DNA from: an uncultured Erysipelotrichaceae bacterium
GTDB lineage: Bacteria; Bacillota_I; Bacilli_A; Erysipelotrichales; Coprobacillaceae
DNA length: 64,000 bases
Assembly: GCA_900538465.1 (NCBI GenBank)
Contig: UPXV01000003.1
Span: 1-64,000 of the forward strand
Reading direction: 5' to 3'
In this document: positions 7,811-15,838 of the stretch, piece by piece
Numbering within the stretch: position 1 is the first letter of the stretch
How the letters are laid out: each line of letters opens with the position of its first letter
Program-made: the position numbers and the translations under genes
The notes under the pieces: model-generated
Seen by the model: the letters and a program-made list of their open reading frames with translations, nothing else
The model's database searches: none
What the model was told of the DNA's origin: nothing

Positions 7811-9342
7811 AAAATATGTGGTCGGTTTTTAGTGAACGTCAAGATTTCTTTTTGAGTTTATTATGGGAACATTTACAAATTTCTTTACTTGCGATTATGA
7901 TTGCTATTGTGATAGGCGGTCTTGTAGGAATTTTGATTAGTGAATTTCAAAAAACATCAAAACCGACTTTAGGTGTCATTAATTTTTTGTACACGATTCC
8001 TTCTATTTCTATGTTAGGTTTCTTAATTCCTTTTTCAGGTATAGGCAATGCAACAGCAGTGATTGCTTTGACTGTTTATGCTTTGCTTCCGATGGTAAGA
8101 AATACACATACAGGAATTGTGAATGTTGATCCTATTCTTTTAGAAGCTGCCAAAGGGATGGGAAGTACAAAATTACAAATTCTTCTAAAAATCAAATTAC
8201 CGCTTGCTATGCCAATCATTTTATCTGGTATTCGTAATATGGTTACAATGACTATTGCTTTGGCAGGGATTGCCTCTTTTATTGGTGCAGGTGGTTTAGG
8301 CGTTGCAATTTATCGTGGAATTACAACCAATAATACAGCAATGACGATGGTTGGAAGTTTATTGATAGCCTTATTAGCATTGGTAATGGATTTGTTGCTT
8401 GGTTTTATTGAAAAACGTTTAAATAAACATAGTGCCAAAGATAAAAAACAAAACAAATTCATGGCATTTGTTTCCCTTATTCTTTGTTTGGCAGTTGTTA
8501 TAGGGAGTGTATTTTATAGTCAAAAGAAAGATACAATACATATTGCTACCAAACCTATGACTGAACAATATATTTTAGGTGAAATGCTGAAACTTTTCAT
8601 TGAACAAGACACGAATTTAAAGGTTGATTTGACACAGGGTGTTGGTGGCGGAACATCTAATATTCAACCAGTTATGCAAAGTGGAGAATTTGATCTTTAT
8701 CCTGAATATACAGGAACAGGATGGAATATGGTTTTGAAAAAAGATGGACTTTATAGTGAAGACTTGTTTCAATTGATGCAAGATGAGTATCAAAAATCAT
8801 TTGATATGCAATGGAGGGGAATGTATGGTTTTAATAATACATTTGGATTGGTTGTTCGTCGTGAAATTGCCGAAAAATATCATTTAAAGACATATTCTGA
8901 TTTAAAAGCAGTTTCTCATCAATTGATTTTTGGTGCTGAATATGATTTCTTTGAACGTGAAGATGGCTATGATGCCATGTGTCAAACATATGATCTTCAT
9001 TTTAAAAAGACAATGGATATGGATATTGGTTTGAAATATCAAGCTATAAATCAAGGAAAAATTGATGCCATGGTTATTTTTACAACGGATGGACAGTTAA
9101 GTGTTTCTGATACGACACTTTTAGAAGATGATAAACATTTTTATCCATCCTATATGTGTGGAAATGTTGTACGTAATGAGGTAATCGAAAAACATCCTGA
9201 GTTATCTGATGTCCTCAACAAATTAACAGGACTTATTCATGATCAAGATATGGCACAAATGAATTATGCTGTTGAAACAGATGGAAAAGAGCCAAGAGAT
9301 GTCGCAAAAGAGTTTTTACAAAAGAATAATCTTATCAAGTGA
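7804..9342 (+). CDS. ABC importer, permease fused to substrate-binding domain (OpuC/EgtU type)
   Basis: Imports a small quaternary-amine-like compound. Residues about 20-215 are an OpuBB/ProW-type permease with about five or six helices and an EAA-like loop (EAAKGMGSTKLQILLKIKLP). After one more helix (about 222-240) the C-terminal 270 residues are an OpuAC-family binding domain with TEQYILGEMLKL and DLYPEYTGTGW. This permease-binding-protein fusion is known in choline/betaine OpuB/OpuC relatives, BilE, and the ergothioneine transporter EgtU; the last looks closest by eye, but the ligand is not provable here. Start 7804 overlaps the preceding gene by 7 bases. Confidence 0.87.
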   Translation: MLENMWSVFSERQDFFLSLLWEHLQISLLAIMIAIVIGGLVGILISEFQKTSKPTLGVINFLYTIPSISMLGFLIPFSGIGNATAVIALTVYALLPMVRNTHTGIVNVDPILLEAAKGMGSTKLQILLKIKLPLAMPIILSGIRNMVTMTIALAGIASFIGAGGLGVAIYRGITTNNTAMTMVGSLLIALLALVMDLLLGFIEKRLNKHSAKDKKQNKFMAFVSLILCLAVVIGSVFYSQKKDTIHIATKPMTEQYILGEMLKLFIEQDTNLKVDLTQGVGGGTSNIQPVMQSGEFDLYPEYTGTGWNMVLKKDGLYSEDLFQLMQDEYQKSFDMQWRGMYGFNNTFGLVVRREIAEKYHLKTYSDLKAVSHQLIFGAEYDFFEREDGYDAMCQTYDLHFKKTMDMDIGLKYQAINQGKIDAMVIFTTDGQLSVSDTTLLEDDKHFYPSYMCGNVVRNEVIEKHPELSDVLNKLTGLIHDQDMAQMNYAVETDGKEPRDVAKEFLQKNNLIK

Positions 9343-9352
9343 GGTATAAACA

Positions 9353-10168
9353 ATGGAAACAATTATAGAATTTAAAAATATTAAGAAAATATATGGTGAT
9401 AAGGTTGTCTTTGAAAATTTCAATCTTATTGTAGAAAAAGGAGAGTTTGTTACAATTATTGGTTCATCAGGTTGTGGGAAAACAACAGCCTTGAAGATGG
9501 TGAATGGATTAATTGAACCAACCAGTGGAGATATTTTGGTAGAAGGTGAAAATATTAGAGATAAAAATCTTACTGAATTGCGTCGCAATATTGGTTATGC
9601 TATTCAAGGGAGTGTCTTATTTCCACATATGACTGTCGAACAAAATATTTCTTATGTCCCTCGTTTGCTAAATAAAAAAGATAAAGAAAAAACTCAGCGT
9701 GCTGTATTGAAATGGATGAAAATTGTTGGATTAGATGAAGATTTAAAAGAACGTTATCCTATTGAACTTTCTGGGGGACAACAACAAAGAGTAGGTATTG
9801 CCAGAGCATTAGCAGCTTCACCAGATATTCTTTTGATGGATGAACCTTTTGGTGCGGTTGATGAAATTACACGTGGACAATTACAAATTGAATTAAAACA
9901 AATTTATGAAAAAACAGGTATTACAATTTTATTTGTTACGCATGATATTTCAGAAGCTTTAAAACTTGGAACAAAGGTTTTGGTCATTGATAAAGGTGTT
10001 ATTCAACAATATGCATCACCTAATGAACTTTTAGCGCATCCAGCAACAGATTTTGTCAAACAATTGGTTGAAAAAGAACGTCATACTTGTCACTTACCTG
10101 ATGATCAATTAATGAATTGTGAATATAGTGGCGTGAAAAACATAGCATTGATAAATAAAAAAGTGTAA
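9353..10168 (+). CDS. ABC importer ATPase (OpuCA/EgtV type, no CBS domains)
   Basis: Energizes the importer encoded just before it. Walker A GSSGCGKTT (about residues 38-46), signature LSGGQQQR, Walker B ILLMDEP and the switch His in FVTHD are intact. The protein stops at 271 residues, soon after the nucleotide-binding domain, so it lacks the CBS pair that gives OpuCA ionic-strength sensing. That argues against simple osmotic gating. The gene ends inside a strong bidirectional terminator. Confidence 0.9.
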   Translation: METIIEFKNIKKIYGDKVVFENFNLIVEKGEFVTIIGSSGCGKTTALKMVNGLIEPTSGDILVEGENIRDKNLTELRRNIGYAIQGSVLFPHMTVEQNISYVPRLLNKKDKEKTQRAVLKWMKIVGLDEDLKERYPIELSGGQQQRVGIARALAASPDILLMDEPFGAVDEITRGQLQIELKQIYEKTGITILFVTHDISEALKLGTKVLVIDKGVIQQYASPNELLAHPATDFVKQLVEKERHTCHLPDDQLMNCEYSGVKNIALINKKV

Positions 10169-10192
10169 CTTCAGTGAAGTTACAACTTTTTT
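10164..10192. terminator. Bidirectional terminator between convergent genes
   Basis: TGTAACTTC-AGT-GAAGTTACA flanked by A-rich sequence on the left and a T-run on the right; serves the importer operon and the convergent membrane-protein gene. Confidence 0.85.
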
Positions 10193-10523
10193 ATTTCATC
10201 TTTTTTAATTTAGGAAAAATGTTAAAGCTCACAGCTATACTCATCAAAAATTCAGATGAAAAGAAAATTGTGAGACAATGTTGAGGACTTTGGGTTATAT
10301 AAATAAGTAATAAGAAAATGAAGATACATAGCCACATGAGAGGAAAACCTATTTTTCTCTCTTTGGTTAAAAGGTAATAACTACTTATCAATCCACAATC
10401 AATAATCAGTCTAAGAATATAAAAGAGTGAGAAAGAATGAGATAAATTAACCAAAGTAGAGGTTGCGACAATAACCATTGCAATATAAATAAACATCGTT
10501 GAAAAACTTGTTCCTTTTTCCAT
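10191..10523 (-). CDS. Small four-helix membrane protein, unknown function
   Basis: A 110-residue hydrophobic protein with about four membrane helices, ending in KLKKMK. The start at 10523 is chosen because GGGAGG lies 7 bases upstream on the minus strand; a TATAAT at 10543-10548 supplies a -10. Monocistronic, between the importer terminator and the SPFH operon terminator. No family recognised. Confidence 0.7.
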   Translation of the reverse strand: MEKGTSFSTMFIYIAMVIVATSTLVNLSHSFSLFYILRLIIDCGLISSYYLLTKERKIGFPLMWLCIFIFLLLIYITQSPQHCLTIFFSSEFLMSIAVSFNIFPKLKKMK

Positions 10524-10551
10524 ATATATCCCTCCCAAAAATATTATATCA

Positions 10552-10580
10552 CAAAAAAGATGATCTATCATTGATAGACC
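10552..10580 (-). terminator. Terminator of the SPFH/NfeD operon
   Basis: On the minus strand TCTATCA-A-TGATAGA followed by TCATC and six T. Confidence 0.7.
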
Positions 10581-10593
10581 ACCTTTACCTCAT

Positions 10594-11520
10594 TTATTCT
10601 TTTGTTTTTGTTTTTTTAGGATCTCTTGCAATTTCAGCAATTGATGTCACAGCACTTGCAAGACCTTGTAATTCACTAGGAATAATAATCTTTGTAGCTT
10701 CACCTTCAGATAATTTTTCTAAAGCTTTGAATCCTTCTAAAGTTAAATATGCTTGTTTAGGACCAGCTGTATTGATATATTCAATACCTTTGGCTTGCGC
10801 TTCATAAACCAATCTTAAGGCTTCTGCTTCACCTTCAGCACGAGCAATTTGAGCTTCTTTTTCAGCGTTGGCTTCCAAAATCATAGATTCTTTTTTACCT
10901 TCTGCAGTTAAGATAGCTGCAGTTTTCTTACCTTCTGCCTGTAAGATAGCTTCACGTCTTTCACGTTCTGCACGCATTTGTTTTTCCATGGCTTCTTGAA
11001 TATCACGAGGTGGAATAATATTTTTCACTTCTACACGGTGAATTTTAATTCCCCATGGATCAGTTGCTTCGTCAAGAATAGAACGCATTCTTGAATTGAT
11101 AATATCTCTTGAAGTTAATGTTTCATCAAGTTCAAGATCACCAATAATATTACGAAGTGTGGTTGCTGTTAAGTTTTCAATTGCATTAAGTGGTCTCACA
11201 ACACCATAAGTAAATAACTTAGGATCGGTAATTTGGAAATAGACAACTGTATCAATTTGCATTGTAACGTTATCTTTAGTAATAACAGGTTGAGGTGCAA
11301 AGTCCATAACTTGTTCTTTTAATGAAACTTTATTTGCGATTCTATCTAATAAAGGAATCAAAATACGCAAACCAACATTACATGTACGATTATAAGCACC
11401 AATTCTTTCAACAACATAAGCATAAGATTGAGGAACAATACGAATTGTTCTAGCAATAATGATAATCGCCAAAAGAACTAAAATCACAATCCATAAATAA
11501 TTTGTAACAAAATCTAACAT
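10594..11520 (-). CDS. SPFH/band 7 (stomatin-like) membrane protein
   Basis: Stomatin/QmcA-type scaffold thought to organize membrane microdomains. One N-terminal helix (about 5-25) precedes the SPFH domain (about 25-200), with the typical VPQSYAYVVERIG opening and PPRDIQEAMEKQM. A long Ala/Glu-rich coiled coil (about 195-260) follows and drives oligomerization. Length 308 residues is typical. It overlaps the upstream nfeD-like gene by 7 bases; the NfeD-stomatin pairing is widely conserved. The promoter is upstream of the 121-residue gene at the head of the operon. Confidence 0.92.
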   Translation of the reverse strand: MLDFVTNYLWIVILVLLAIIIIARTIRIVPQSYAYVVERIGAYNRTCNVGLRILIPLLDRIANKVSLKEQVMDFAPQPVITKDNVTMQIDTVVYFQITDPKLFTYGVVRPLNAIENLTATTLRNIIGDLELDETLTSRDIINSRMRSILDEATDPWGIKIHRVEVKNIIPPRDIQEAMEKQMRAERERREAILQAEGKKTAAILTAEGKKESMILEANAEKEAQIARAEGEAEALRLVYEAQAKGIEYINTAGPKQAYLTLEGFKALEKLSEGEATKIIIPSELQGLASAVTSIAEIARDPKKTKTKE

Positions 11521-11963
11521 AAACTATCATCTCCCGTATTTATTTTTTTTACAACAACATGAGCACCTTCAATAGAAACAACCTCAGCATATTCACCAGC
11601 ATGAATAACTTCATTATTCAAACTGCTCGCCATCCATAGTGTACCCATAACTTTGACTTCACCTTTATTATCAGCAGTAATTGTTTCTGTAACCAAACAG
11701 TGTTTACCAATCACTCTATCTAAATTGGTTTTAATAGTATTGCCACGTAAATATTTCTTAGCCAATGGTCTTGAAACAAAAATACATATCACTGAAATAA
11801 TTGTAAAAATCACAACTTGTAAGACTTGACTTAATCCACATGCATCAGCAATTAATGCAGCGAGTGCACCCAAACCAAACCAAATACTTACAAGATCAAC
11901 CGTAATAGCTTCAACAATAATTGAAATGACCAAAACAATTGTCCATATAAGTGTTATTGACAT
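11514..11963 (-). CDS. NfeD-family membrane protein
   Basis: Short-form NfeD: two or three membrane helices in the first 75 residues, then a soluble OB-fold domain (about 85-149) containing GKHCLVTETI and GEVKVMG, characteristic of NfeD C-termini. Works with the SPFH protein encoded next, by family knowledge. It lacks the ClpP-like protease domain of long NfeD proteins. Preceded by a GGAGG-type site. Confidence 0.88.
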   Translation of the reverse strand: MSITLIWTIVLVISIIVEAITVDLVSIWFGLGALAALIADACGLSQVLQVVIFTIISVICIFVSRPLAKKYLRGNTIKTNLDRVIGKHCLVTETITADNKGEVKVMGTLWMASSLNNEVIHAGEYAEVVSIEGAHVVVKKINTGDDSLC

Positions 11964-11975
11964 TGATTTCCCTCC

Positions 11976-12341
11976 TTATAGCTGTGCAATCATAATCGAA
12001 TGTACAACATCATATGTGACTCTGTACTTATAACATTGATTTTCACTAAAATCTAATCCAAATTCTTGACTAAGGTCATATACAAACGACTTGTTGGAGA
12101 TACGTCCATAACTTTTTCCTAAAGAAATACGATGCAATTGACTTGCAGGATAAATTTCATCATCAATATCTTGCTTCGTAACTGGTTTGATTCCAATTTG
12201 TCTTGCTTCTTTATCGATACCAAGCAGGACATAGTTGACATCTTCAAAATGAGCACATGCTGCTTTGTTCAGCGTTAAATTTGTCTCATAAATAGACAAG
12301 CTCATTGTTGCAATATCATTTGTAGACCATTCAAAATTCAT
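11976..12341 (-). CDS. Hypothetical protein heading the SPFH/NfeD operon
   Basis: Not recognised. A 121-residue soluble protein, mixed alpha/beta by eye, without signal or membrane segment. The C-terminal half (SYGRISNKSFVYDLSQEFGL) has the look of a small DNA- or nucleotide-binding fold, but this is only impression. A GAGGATGAGAGA site precedes the ATG. It is 12 bases upstream of nfeD and shares its promoter, so a role with the membrane scaffold is likely. Confidence 0.7.
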   Translation of the reverse strand: MNFEWSTNDIATMSLSIYETNLTLNKAACAHFEDVNYVLLGIDKEARQIGIKPVTKQDIDDEIYPASQLHRISLGKSYGRISNKSFVYDLSQEFGLDFSENQCYKYRVTYDVVHSIMIAQL

Positions 12342-12362
12342 TCTCTCATCCTCCTTATTTAT

Positions 12363-12391
12363 ATTATATTATTAAAATTATTTTTTTGCAA
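12363..12391 (-). promoter_or_regulatory. Promoter of the hypothetical-NfeD-SPFH operon
   Basis: Minus-strand TTGCAA (12386-12391), 17-base spacer, TATAAT (12363-12368). Confidence 0.7.
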
Positions 12392-12446
12392 CAAAATTAG
12401 ATAAATTTTGCATCATCTGTGAGTATACTTTCATAAAAAGATAGTC

Positions 12447-12452
12447 TATAAT
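12447..12452 (+). promoter_or_regulatory. -10 of the thioredoxin-lipoprotein/deoD operon
   Basis: Perfect TATAAT 19 bases before the start; the -35 is weak. Confidence 0.5.
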
Positions 12453-12471
12453 AGAAAAGAAGGAGAATATA

Positions 12472-12915
12472 ATGAAAAAAAAGATATTGTTTATTTTGCT
12501 GAGTTTATGTTTATGGGGTTGTCAAACCACTCCACAAACACCAACAATTCAATTAAAAGAACATGTGACTCTTCTCTTCTTTTATACACAAACATGTCCA
12601 GTATGCAAATCATTTAAGAAAAATGCAATTCCTTATTTAGAAGAAACATTTGGTGATGCAATGACAATTGAAAAATATGATCTTGATGAGGATGCAACTG
12701 CACCAATATATGATCAGGTAATTGATTCGCTTGTTGATTTTGATGAATCACAATATGGGTATGGACCTTTTTATGCAGTGAAAGGTTATTTTGCTAAATT
12801 AGGATATACTGAAGGTGATGAAGAAGAATTGGCAAAAGATATTTCTAAGGCTGTGAATCATCAAGAATTAGGATATGAATTAGAAGCAGAACGCTTTTTA
12901 TATAAGGAGTCATAA
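12472..12915 (+). CDS. Thioredoxin-fold lipoprotein (CPVC)
   Basis: Surface lipoprotein with a thioredoxin-like active site. A lipoprotein signal ends in the lipobox LWGC (Cys at about residue 17), followed by a Pro/Thr linker. The redox motif CPVC then sits in FFYTQTCPVCKSF, followed by the beta strand IEKYDLDED. A cis-Pro segment (GYGPFYAVKGYF) is recognisable although the usual xP is replaced. Length 147 residues. A diverged copy follows with a 1-base overlap (TAATG). Probably extracytoplasmic thiol exchange; partner unknown. Confidence 0.8.
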   Translation: MKKKILFILLSLCLWGCQTTPQTPTIQLKEHVTLLFFYTQTCPVCKSFKKNAIPYLEETFGDAMTIEKYDLDEDATAPIYDQVIDSLVDFDESQYGYGPFYAVKGYFAKLGYTEGDEEELAKDISKAVNHQELGYELEAERFLYKES

Positions 12916-13337
12916 TGAAGAAGTTATTCTTGATATTGGTTTTGTTAGTGAGTGGATGTGTTCACAAACCACAATATTATTTATATGTTTATTATGCGAA
13001 GACATGTCCTGTTTGTCATTCATTTATTAGTGTCGTGATTCCTCAATTGGAAGAAAAGTATGGGTCCAATATGCAAATTACAAAAATGGATATTGATGAA
13101 GAAGAATCATTAGATGCTTATGCAAAAACTTGTAGTTTGTTAAAAGACTACTATGTTGATGACAAATCAGGGACAGTACCGTTTATTGTTTTGGATGGTT
13201 ATTTTGCAAAAGTGGGTTATGATATTGGAAGTGATCAATTGATGATTGATGCAATTGACCTTGCTATTAAAAAAGAACCTTTGCCATCCCAATTACAAGA
13301 TATTTATTATTTTGAAGAAGGAAAGACATTTCATTAA
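12915..13337 (+). CDS. Second thioredoxin-fold lipoprotein (CPVC)
   Basis: Tandem paralogue of the preceding gene. The lipobox VSGC is near residue 15, the active site is YYAKTCPVCHSF, then a TKMDIDEEE strand and a canonical cis-Pro loop TVPFIVLDGYF. The two proteins share the CPVC motif, the x-x-I-P-x-LEE helix and the GYFAK(L/V)GY strand. Start shares its A with the previous stop, implying translational coupling. Co-transcribed with deoD 14 bases downstream, though no functional link with nucleoside metabolism is obvious. Confidence 0.8.
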   Translation: MKKLFLILVLLVSGCVHKPQYYLYVYYAKTCPVCHSFISVVIPQLEEKYGSNMQITKMDIDEEESLDAYAKTCSLLKDYYVDDKSGTVPFIVLDGYFAKVGYDIGSDQLMIDAIDLAIKKEPLPSQLQDIYYFEEGKTFH

Positions 13338-13351
13338 GGAGGAGAATTATT

Positions 13352-14053
13352 ATGTCAACACCACACAATCAAGCACAAGTCGGAGAAATTGCGAAAACAG
13401 TTTTAATGCCAGGAGATCCTTTACGTGCCAAATACCTAGCTGAAACTTATTTAGAAGATGTTCAACAATTTAATGCTGTGAGAAATATGCTAGGATATAC
13501 AGGAACTTATAAAGGAAAGAAAGTTTCTATTATGGGTTCAGGGATGGGGCAACCATCAATTGGAATTTATTCTTACGAATTATTTAGTCAATATGGAGTC
13601 GAAGCCATTATTCGTATCGGATCATGTGGCGCATTGGTTGAACACGTTCATATGCGTGATGTCATTATTGCTCAAGGGTCTTGTACCGATAGCAACTTTG
13701 CTCATCAATTTGAACTTCCAGGAACATATTCTGCAATTAGTTCTTATGACTTATTAGAAAAGGCTGTCACACAAGCCAAAGAAAAAAATGTAACATACCA
13801 TGTTGGTAATGTTATTGCATCTGATATTTTCTATCATTTTGATCAAGGGACAACAGAAAAATGGGCATCTATGGGATGTTTAGGTGTTGAAATGGAATCT
13901 TATGCTTTATTTGCAACTGCTGCACGTTTAGGGAAAAAAGCCTTAACATTATTAACTGTATCTGATTCTTTAGTCACAAACGAACAAACAACACCTGAGG
14001 AAAGAGAAAAAACATTTACAGCGATGATGGAAATTGCTTTGGAGATTGCTTAA
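13352..14053 (+). CDS. deoD: Purine-nucleoside phosphorylase DeoD
   Basis: Phosphorolytic cleavage of purine (deoxy)nucleosides in salvage. The hexameric-type PNP signature is clear: MPGDPLRAKY, GSGMGQPSIGIY, RIGSCGAL, and the active-site VEMESYALF and SDSL loop. The 233-residue length is normal. AAGGAGGAG precedes the start. The stop overlaps the next start by 1 base. Confidence 0.96.
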   Translation: MSTPHNQAQVGEIAKTVLMPGDPLRAKYLAETYLEDVQQFNAVRNMLGYTGTYKGKKVSIMGSGMGQPSIGIYSYELFSQYGVEAIIRIGSCGALVEHVHMRDVIIAQGSCTDSNFAHQFELPGTYSAISSYDLLEKAVTQAKEKNVTYHVGNVIASDIFYHFDQGTTEKWASMGCLGVEMESYALFATAARLGKKALTLLTVSDSLVTNEQTTPEEREKTFTAMMEIALEIA

Positions 14054-14670
14054 TGTATAAGAAAGTCGCATTGTTTGATTTTGATAATACAGTCGCAACT
14101 GGAGATTCTATTGCACGTTTATTGGTATATGATCTAAAAAAAAGACCTTGGCATGTGTTATGGTTTCTAAAAGTAGGGATTGAATATCTTTTCTATCTTT
14201 TGCATTTGTTACCATTTGAAAAAGCCAAATCAACCATTTTGTTTCCTTTAAATTCTATGGATGAAGATGAGTTGAAAACATTTTATCAACAATGTATTGA
14301 ACCAACTTATTATCCTAATGTTGTTGAAGAAATGCAAAAGAAAAAAGATGAAGATTATATTGTCATTTTATGTACTGCTTCATGTGAAGCGTATATGAAA
14401 TATAATCAATTACCAATTGATTGTCTTTTAGGAACCCAAACACAAGTGATTGATAATCATGCTTCATCACAAGTGATAGGAAAAAATTGTAAAGATAAAG
14501 AAAAAATTAATCGTATTTTGAATTATTGTCAAAGTCAAGGATTTGAAATTGATTATGAAAATTCTTATGGTTATTCTGATTCAAATTCTGATATACCCAT
14601 GTTATCACTTGTGAAACATAAAAAAAGAGTATTATTAAATACGGGAGAAATTATTGAATTTAAAGAATAA
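14053..14670 (+). CDS. HAD-superfamily phosphatase, subclass IB
   Basis: Cytosolic phosphatase of the SerB-like IB group. Motif I is DFDNTVATGDS with nucleophile Asp and acid/base Asp near residues 9 and 11. A helical cap occupies about residues 30-85, motif II is CTAS, and the acidic motif IV is YSDSNSDIPM. Length 205 residues. Overlap with deoD by TAATG suggests coupling, so a nucleotide- or sugar-phosphate substrate is possible. Exact substrate unknown. Confidence 0.82.
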   Translation: MYKKVALFDFDNTVATGDSIARLLVYDLKKRPWHVLWFLKVGIEYLFYLLHLLPFEKAKSTILFPLNSMDEDELKTFYQQCIEPTYYPNVVEEMQKKKDEDYIVILCTASCEAYMKYNQLPIDCLLGTQTQVIDNHASSQVIGKNCKDKEKINRILNYCQSQGFEIDYENSYGYSDSNSDIPMLSLVKHKKRVLLNTGEIIEFKE

Positions 14671-14688
14671 GACGGAAATCGTCTTTTT
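14669..14688 (+). terminator. Weak intrinsic terminator after the HAD gene
   Basis: AAGACG-GAAAT-CGTCTT followed by TTTCTT; may allow read-through into the next gene. Confidence 0.5.
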
Positions 14689-14703
14689 CTTATGGAGGAA
14701 TAT

Positions 14704-15534
14704 ATGAAAGAAAGATTACGATTGGCTCATCAAGATGATTTAAAAACTGTGATTGAAATTTATGAACATATTCATGAAGATTTACAAAATACAGTGAATT
14801 ATCCCAAATGGCCTAAAGGAATTTATCCTAATGATGAATCAGCCAAAGAAGCATTTGATAATCAAGAATTGTATGTTTTTGAAGTTGATGATGAAATGAT
14901 AGGTTCAGTGATTTTAAATCATCATCAAGATGATGGCTATAATCAAGCAGATTGGCTTGTAGAAGCTGATGAAAAAGATGTCATGGTCATTCATACATTA
15001 TCGATTGAACCTAGCAAAAAAGGGAAGGGTTATGCCAGTGATATGATCAAACATATCAAAGCACTTGCTATGCAAAAGCACTGTCTTGCATTACGTTTAG
15101 ATATTACAGAGCATAATTTACCAGCTCGTCGTCTTTATATAAAAAATGGTTTTTATTTTACAGGGATTGCTGATTTACATCGTCAAGATGCTGGTATTAA
15201 ATATTGTGAAATGTTTGAGTATAATCTCAATCATCCTCAAGATCGTTTAGACTTTATTGAAAAATTAATTGATGATTTTGTAGAAGAACGTGATTGGCAT
15301 CAATATCATACGGCTGATAATTTAAGCAAATCTATCATGATTGAAGCAGCTGAATTGTTAGAGTGTTTTCAATGGGATGATGACTATGATTTCATACATG
15401 TTTGTGAAGAATTGGCGGATGTCATGATTTATAGTATACAATTATCCCAATATTTAAATGTTGATATCAAAGAAATTATTTGTCAAAAAATGATAAAAAA
15501 CAAAAAGAAATATCCAATAGAAAAAACAACCTAA
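14704..15534 (+). CDS. GNAT acetyltransferase fused to a MazG-like nucleotide pyrophosphohydrolase
   Basis: Two enzymes in one 276-residue chain. Residues about 1-170 are a GNAT domain; VMVIHTLSIEPSKKGKGYAS holds the acetyl-CoA loop (KKGKGYA) and ARRLYIKNGF the C-terminal helix. Residues about 185-276 are MazG-like, with metal-binding motifs EAAELLE and EELADV in the usual EExxE...ExxD arrangement. Such domains hydrolyze non-canonical NTPs or dCTP. ATG 14704 is chosen because GGAGG lies 5 bases ahead; the ATG at 14692 overlaps that site. The substrate of the GNAT half is unknown. Confidence 0.82.
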   Translation: MKERLRLAHQDDLKTVIEIYEHIHEDLQNTVNYPKWPKGIYPNDESAKEAFDNQELYVFEVDDEMIGSVILNHHQDDGYNQADWLVEADEKDVMVIHTLSIEPSKKGKGYASDMIKHIKALAMQKHCLALRLDITEHNLPARRLYIKNGFYFTGIADLHRQDAGIKYCEMFEYNLNHPQDRLDFIEKLIDDFVEERDWHQYHTADNLSKSIMIEAAELLECFQWDDDYDFIHVCEELADVMIYSIQLSQYLNVDIKEIICQKMIKNKKKYPIEKTT

Positions 15535-15555
15535 ATACAGGTTGCTTTTTCTATT
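15515..15555. terminator. Bidirectional terminator
   Basis: Long imperfect stem: CAATAGAAAAA and CAACCT pair with AGGTTG and TTTTTCTATTG. It lies between convergent genes and overlaps both 3' ends. Confidence 0.8.
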
Positions 15556-15745
15556 GATCTAAATCTGTAAACAATAACATAATATTAATAATTCCAGCAA
15601 TACCTACAATCATATAGATAATAGCACTTAACACAGAAGTGCCAAAGATACTTTCAACAAGGTTAAAATTGAATAAACCAATTAAACCCCAGTTAATGGC
15701 ACCTATGATTGTAAATACTAAAGCAATCTTTTGTATAACGTTCAT
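15551..15745 (-). CDS. DUF378 family small membrane protein
   Basis: A 64-residue protein with two membrane helices. The DUF378 signature GAINWGLIGLFNFNLV and the closing helix YMIVGIAGIINI are clear. Function unknown in the family. AGGAGG lies 7-8 bases upstream. Monocistronic; a TATACT (minus strand of 15766-15771) may be its -10. Confidence 0.85.
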   Translation of the reverse strand: MNVIQKIALVFTIIGAINWGLIGLFNFNLVESIFGTSVLSAIIYMIVGIAGIINIMLLFTDLDQ

Positions 15746-15838
15746 AGTTTAATCCTCCTAGTGATAGTATAACCAAATCATTGATCTTTATTCATAAAAG
15801 ATTGAAGAAATCATAAAATATGACGAGGAGGAAAAATG

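Noticed and set aside
10499..10807. 102-residue plus-strand open frame over the SPFH gene end
   Set aside because: Antisense to the SPFH coding region and across its terminator; no ribosome site.
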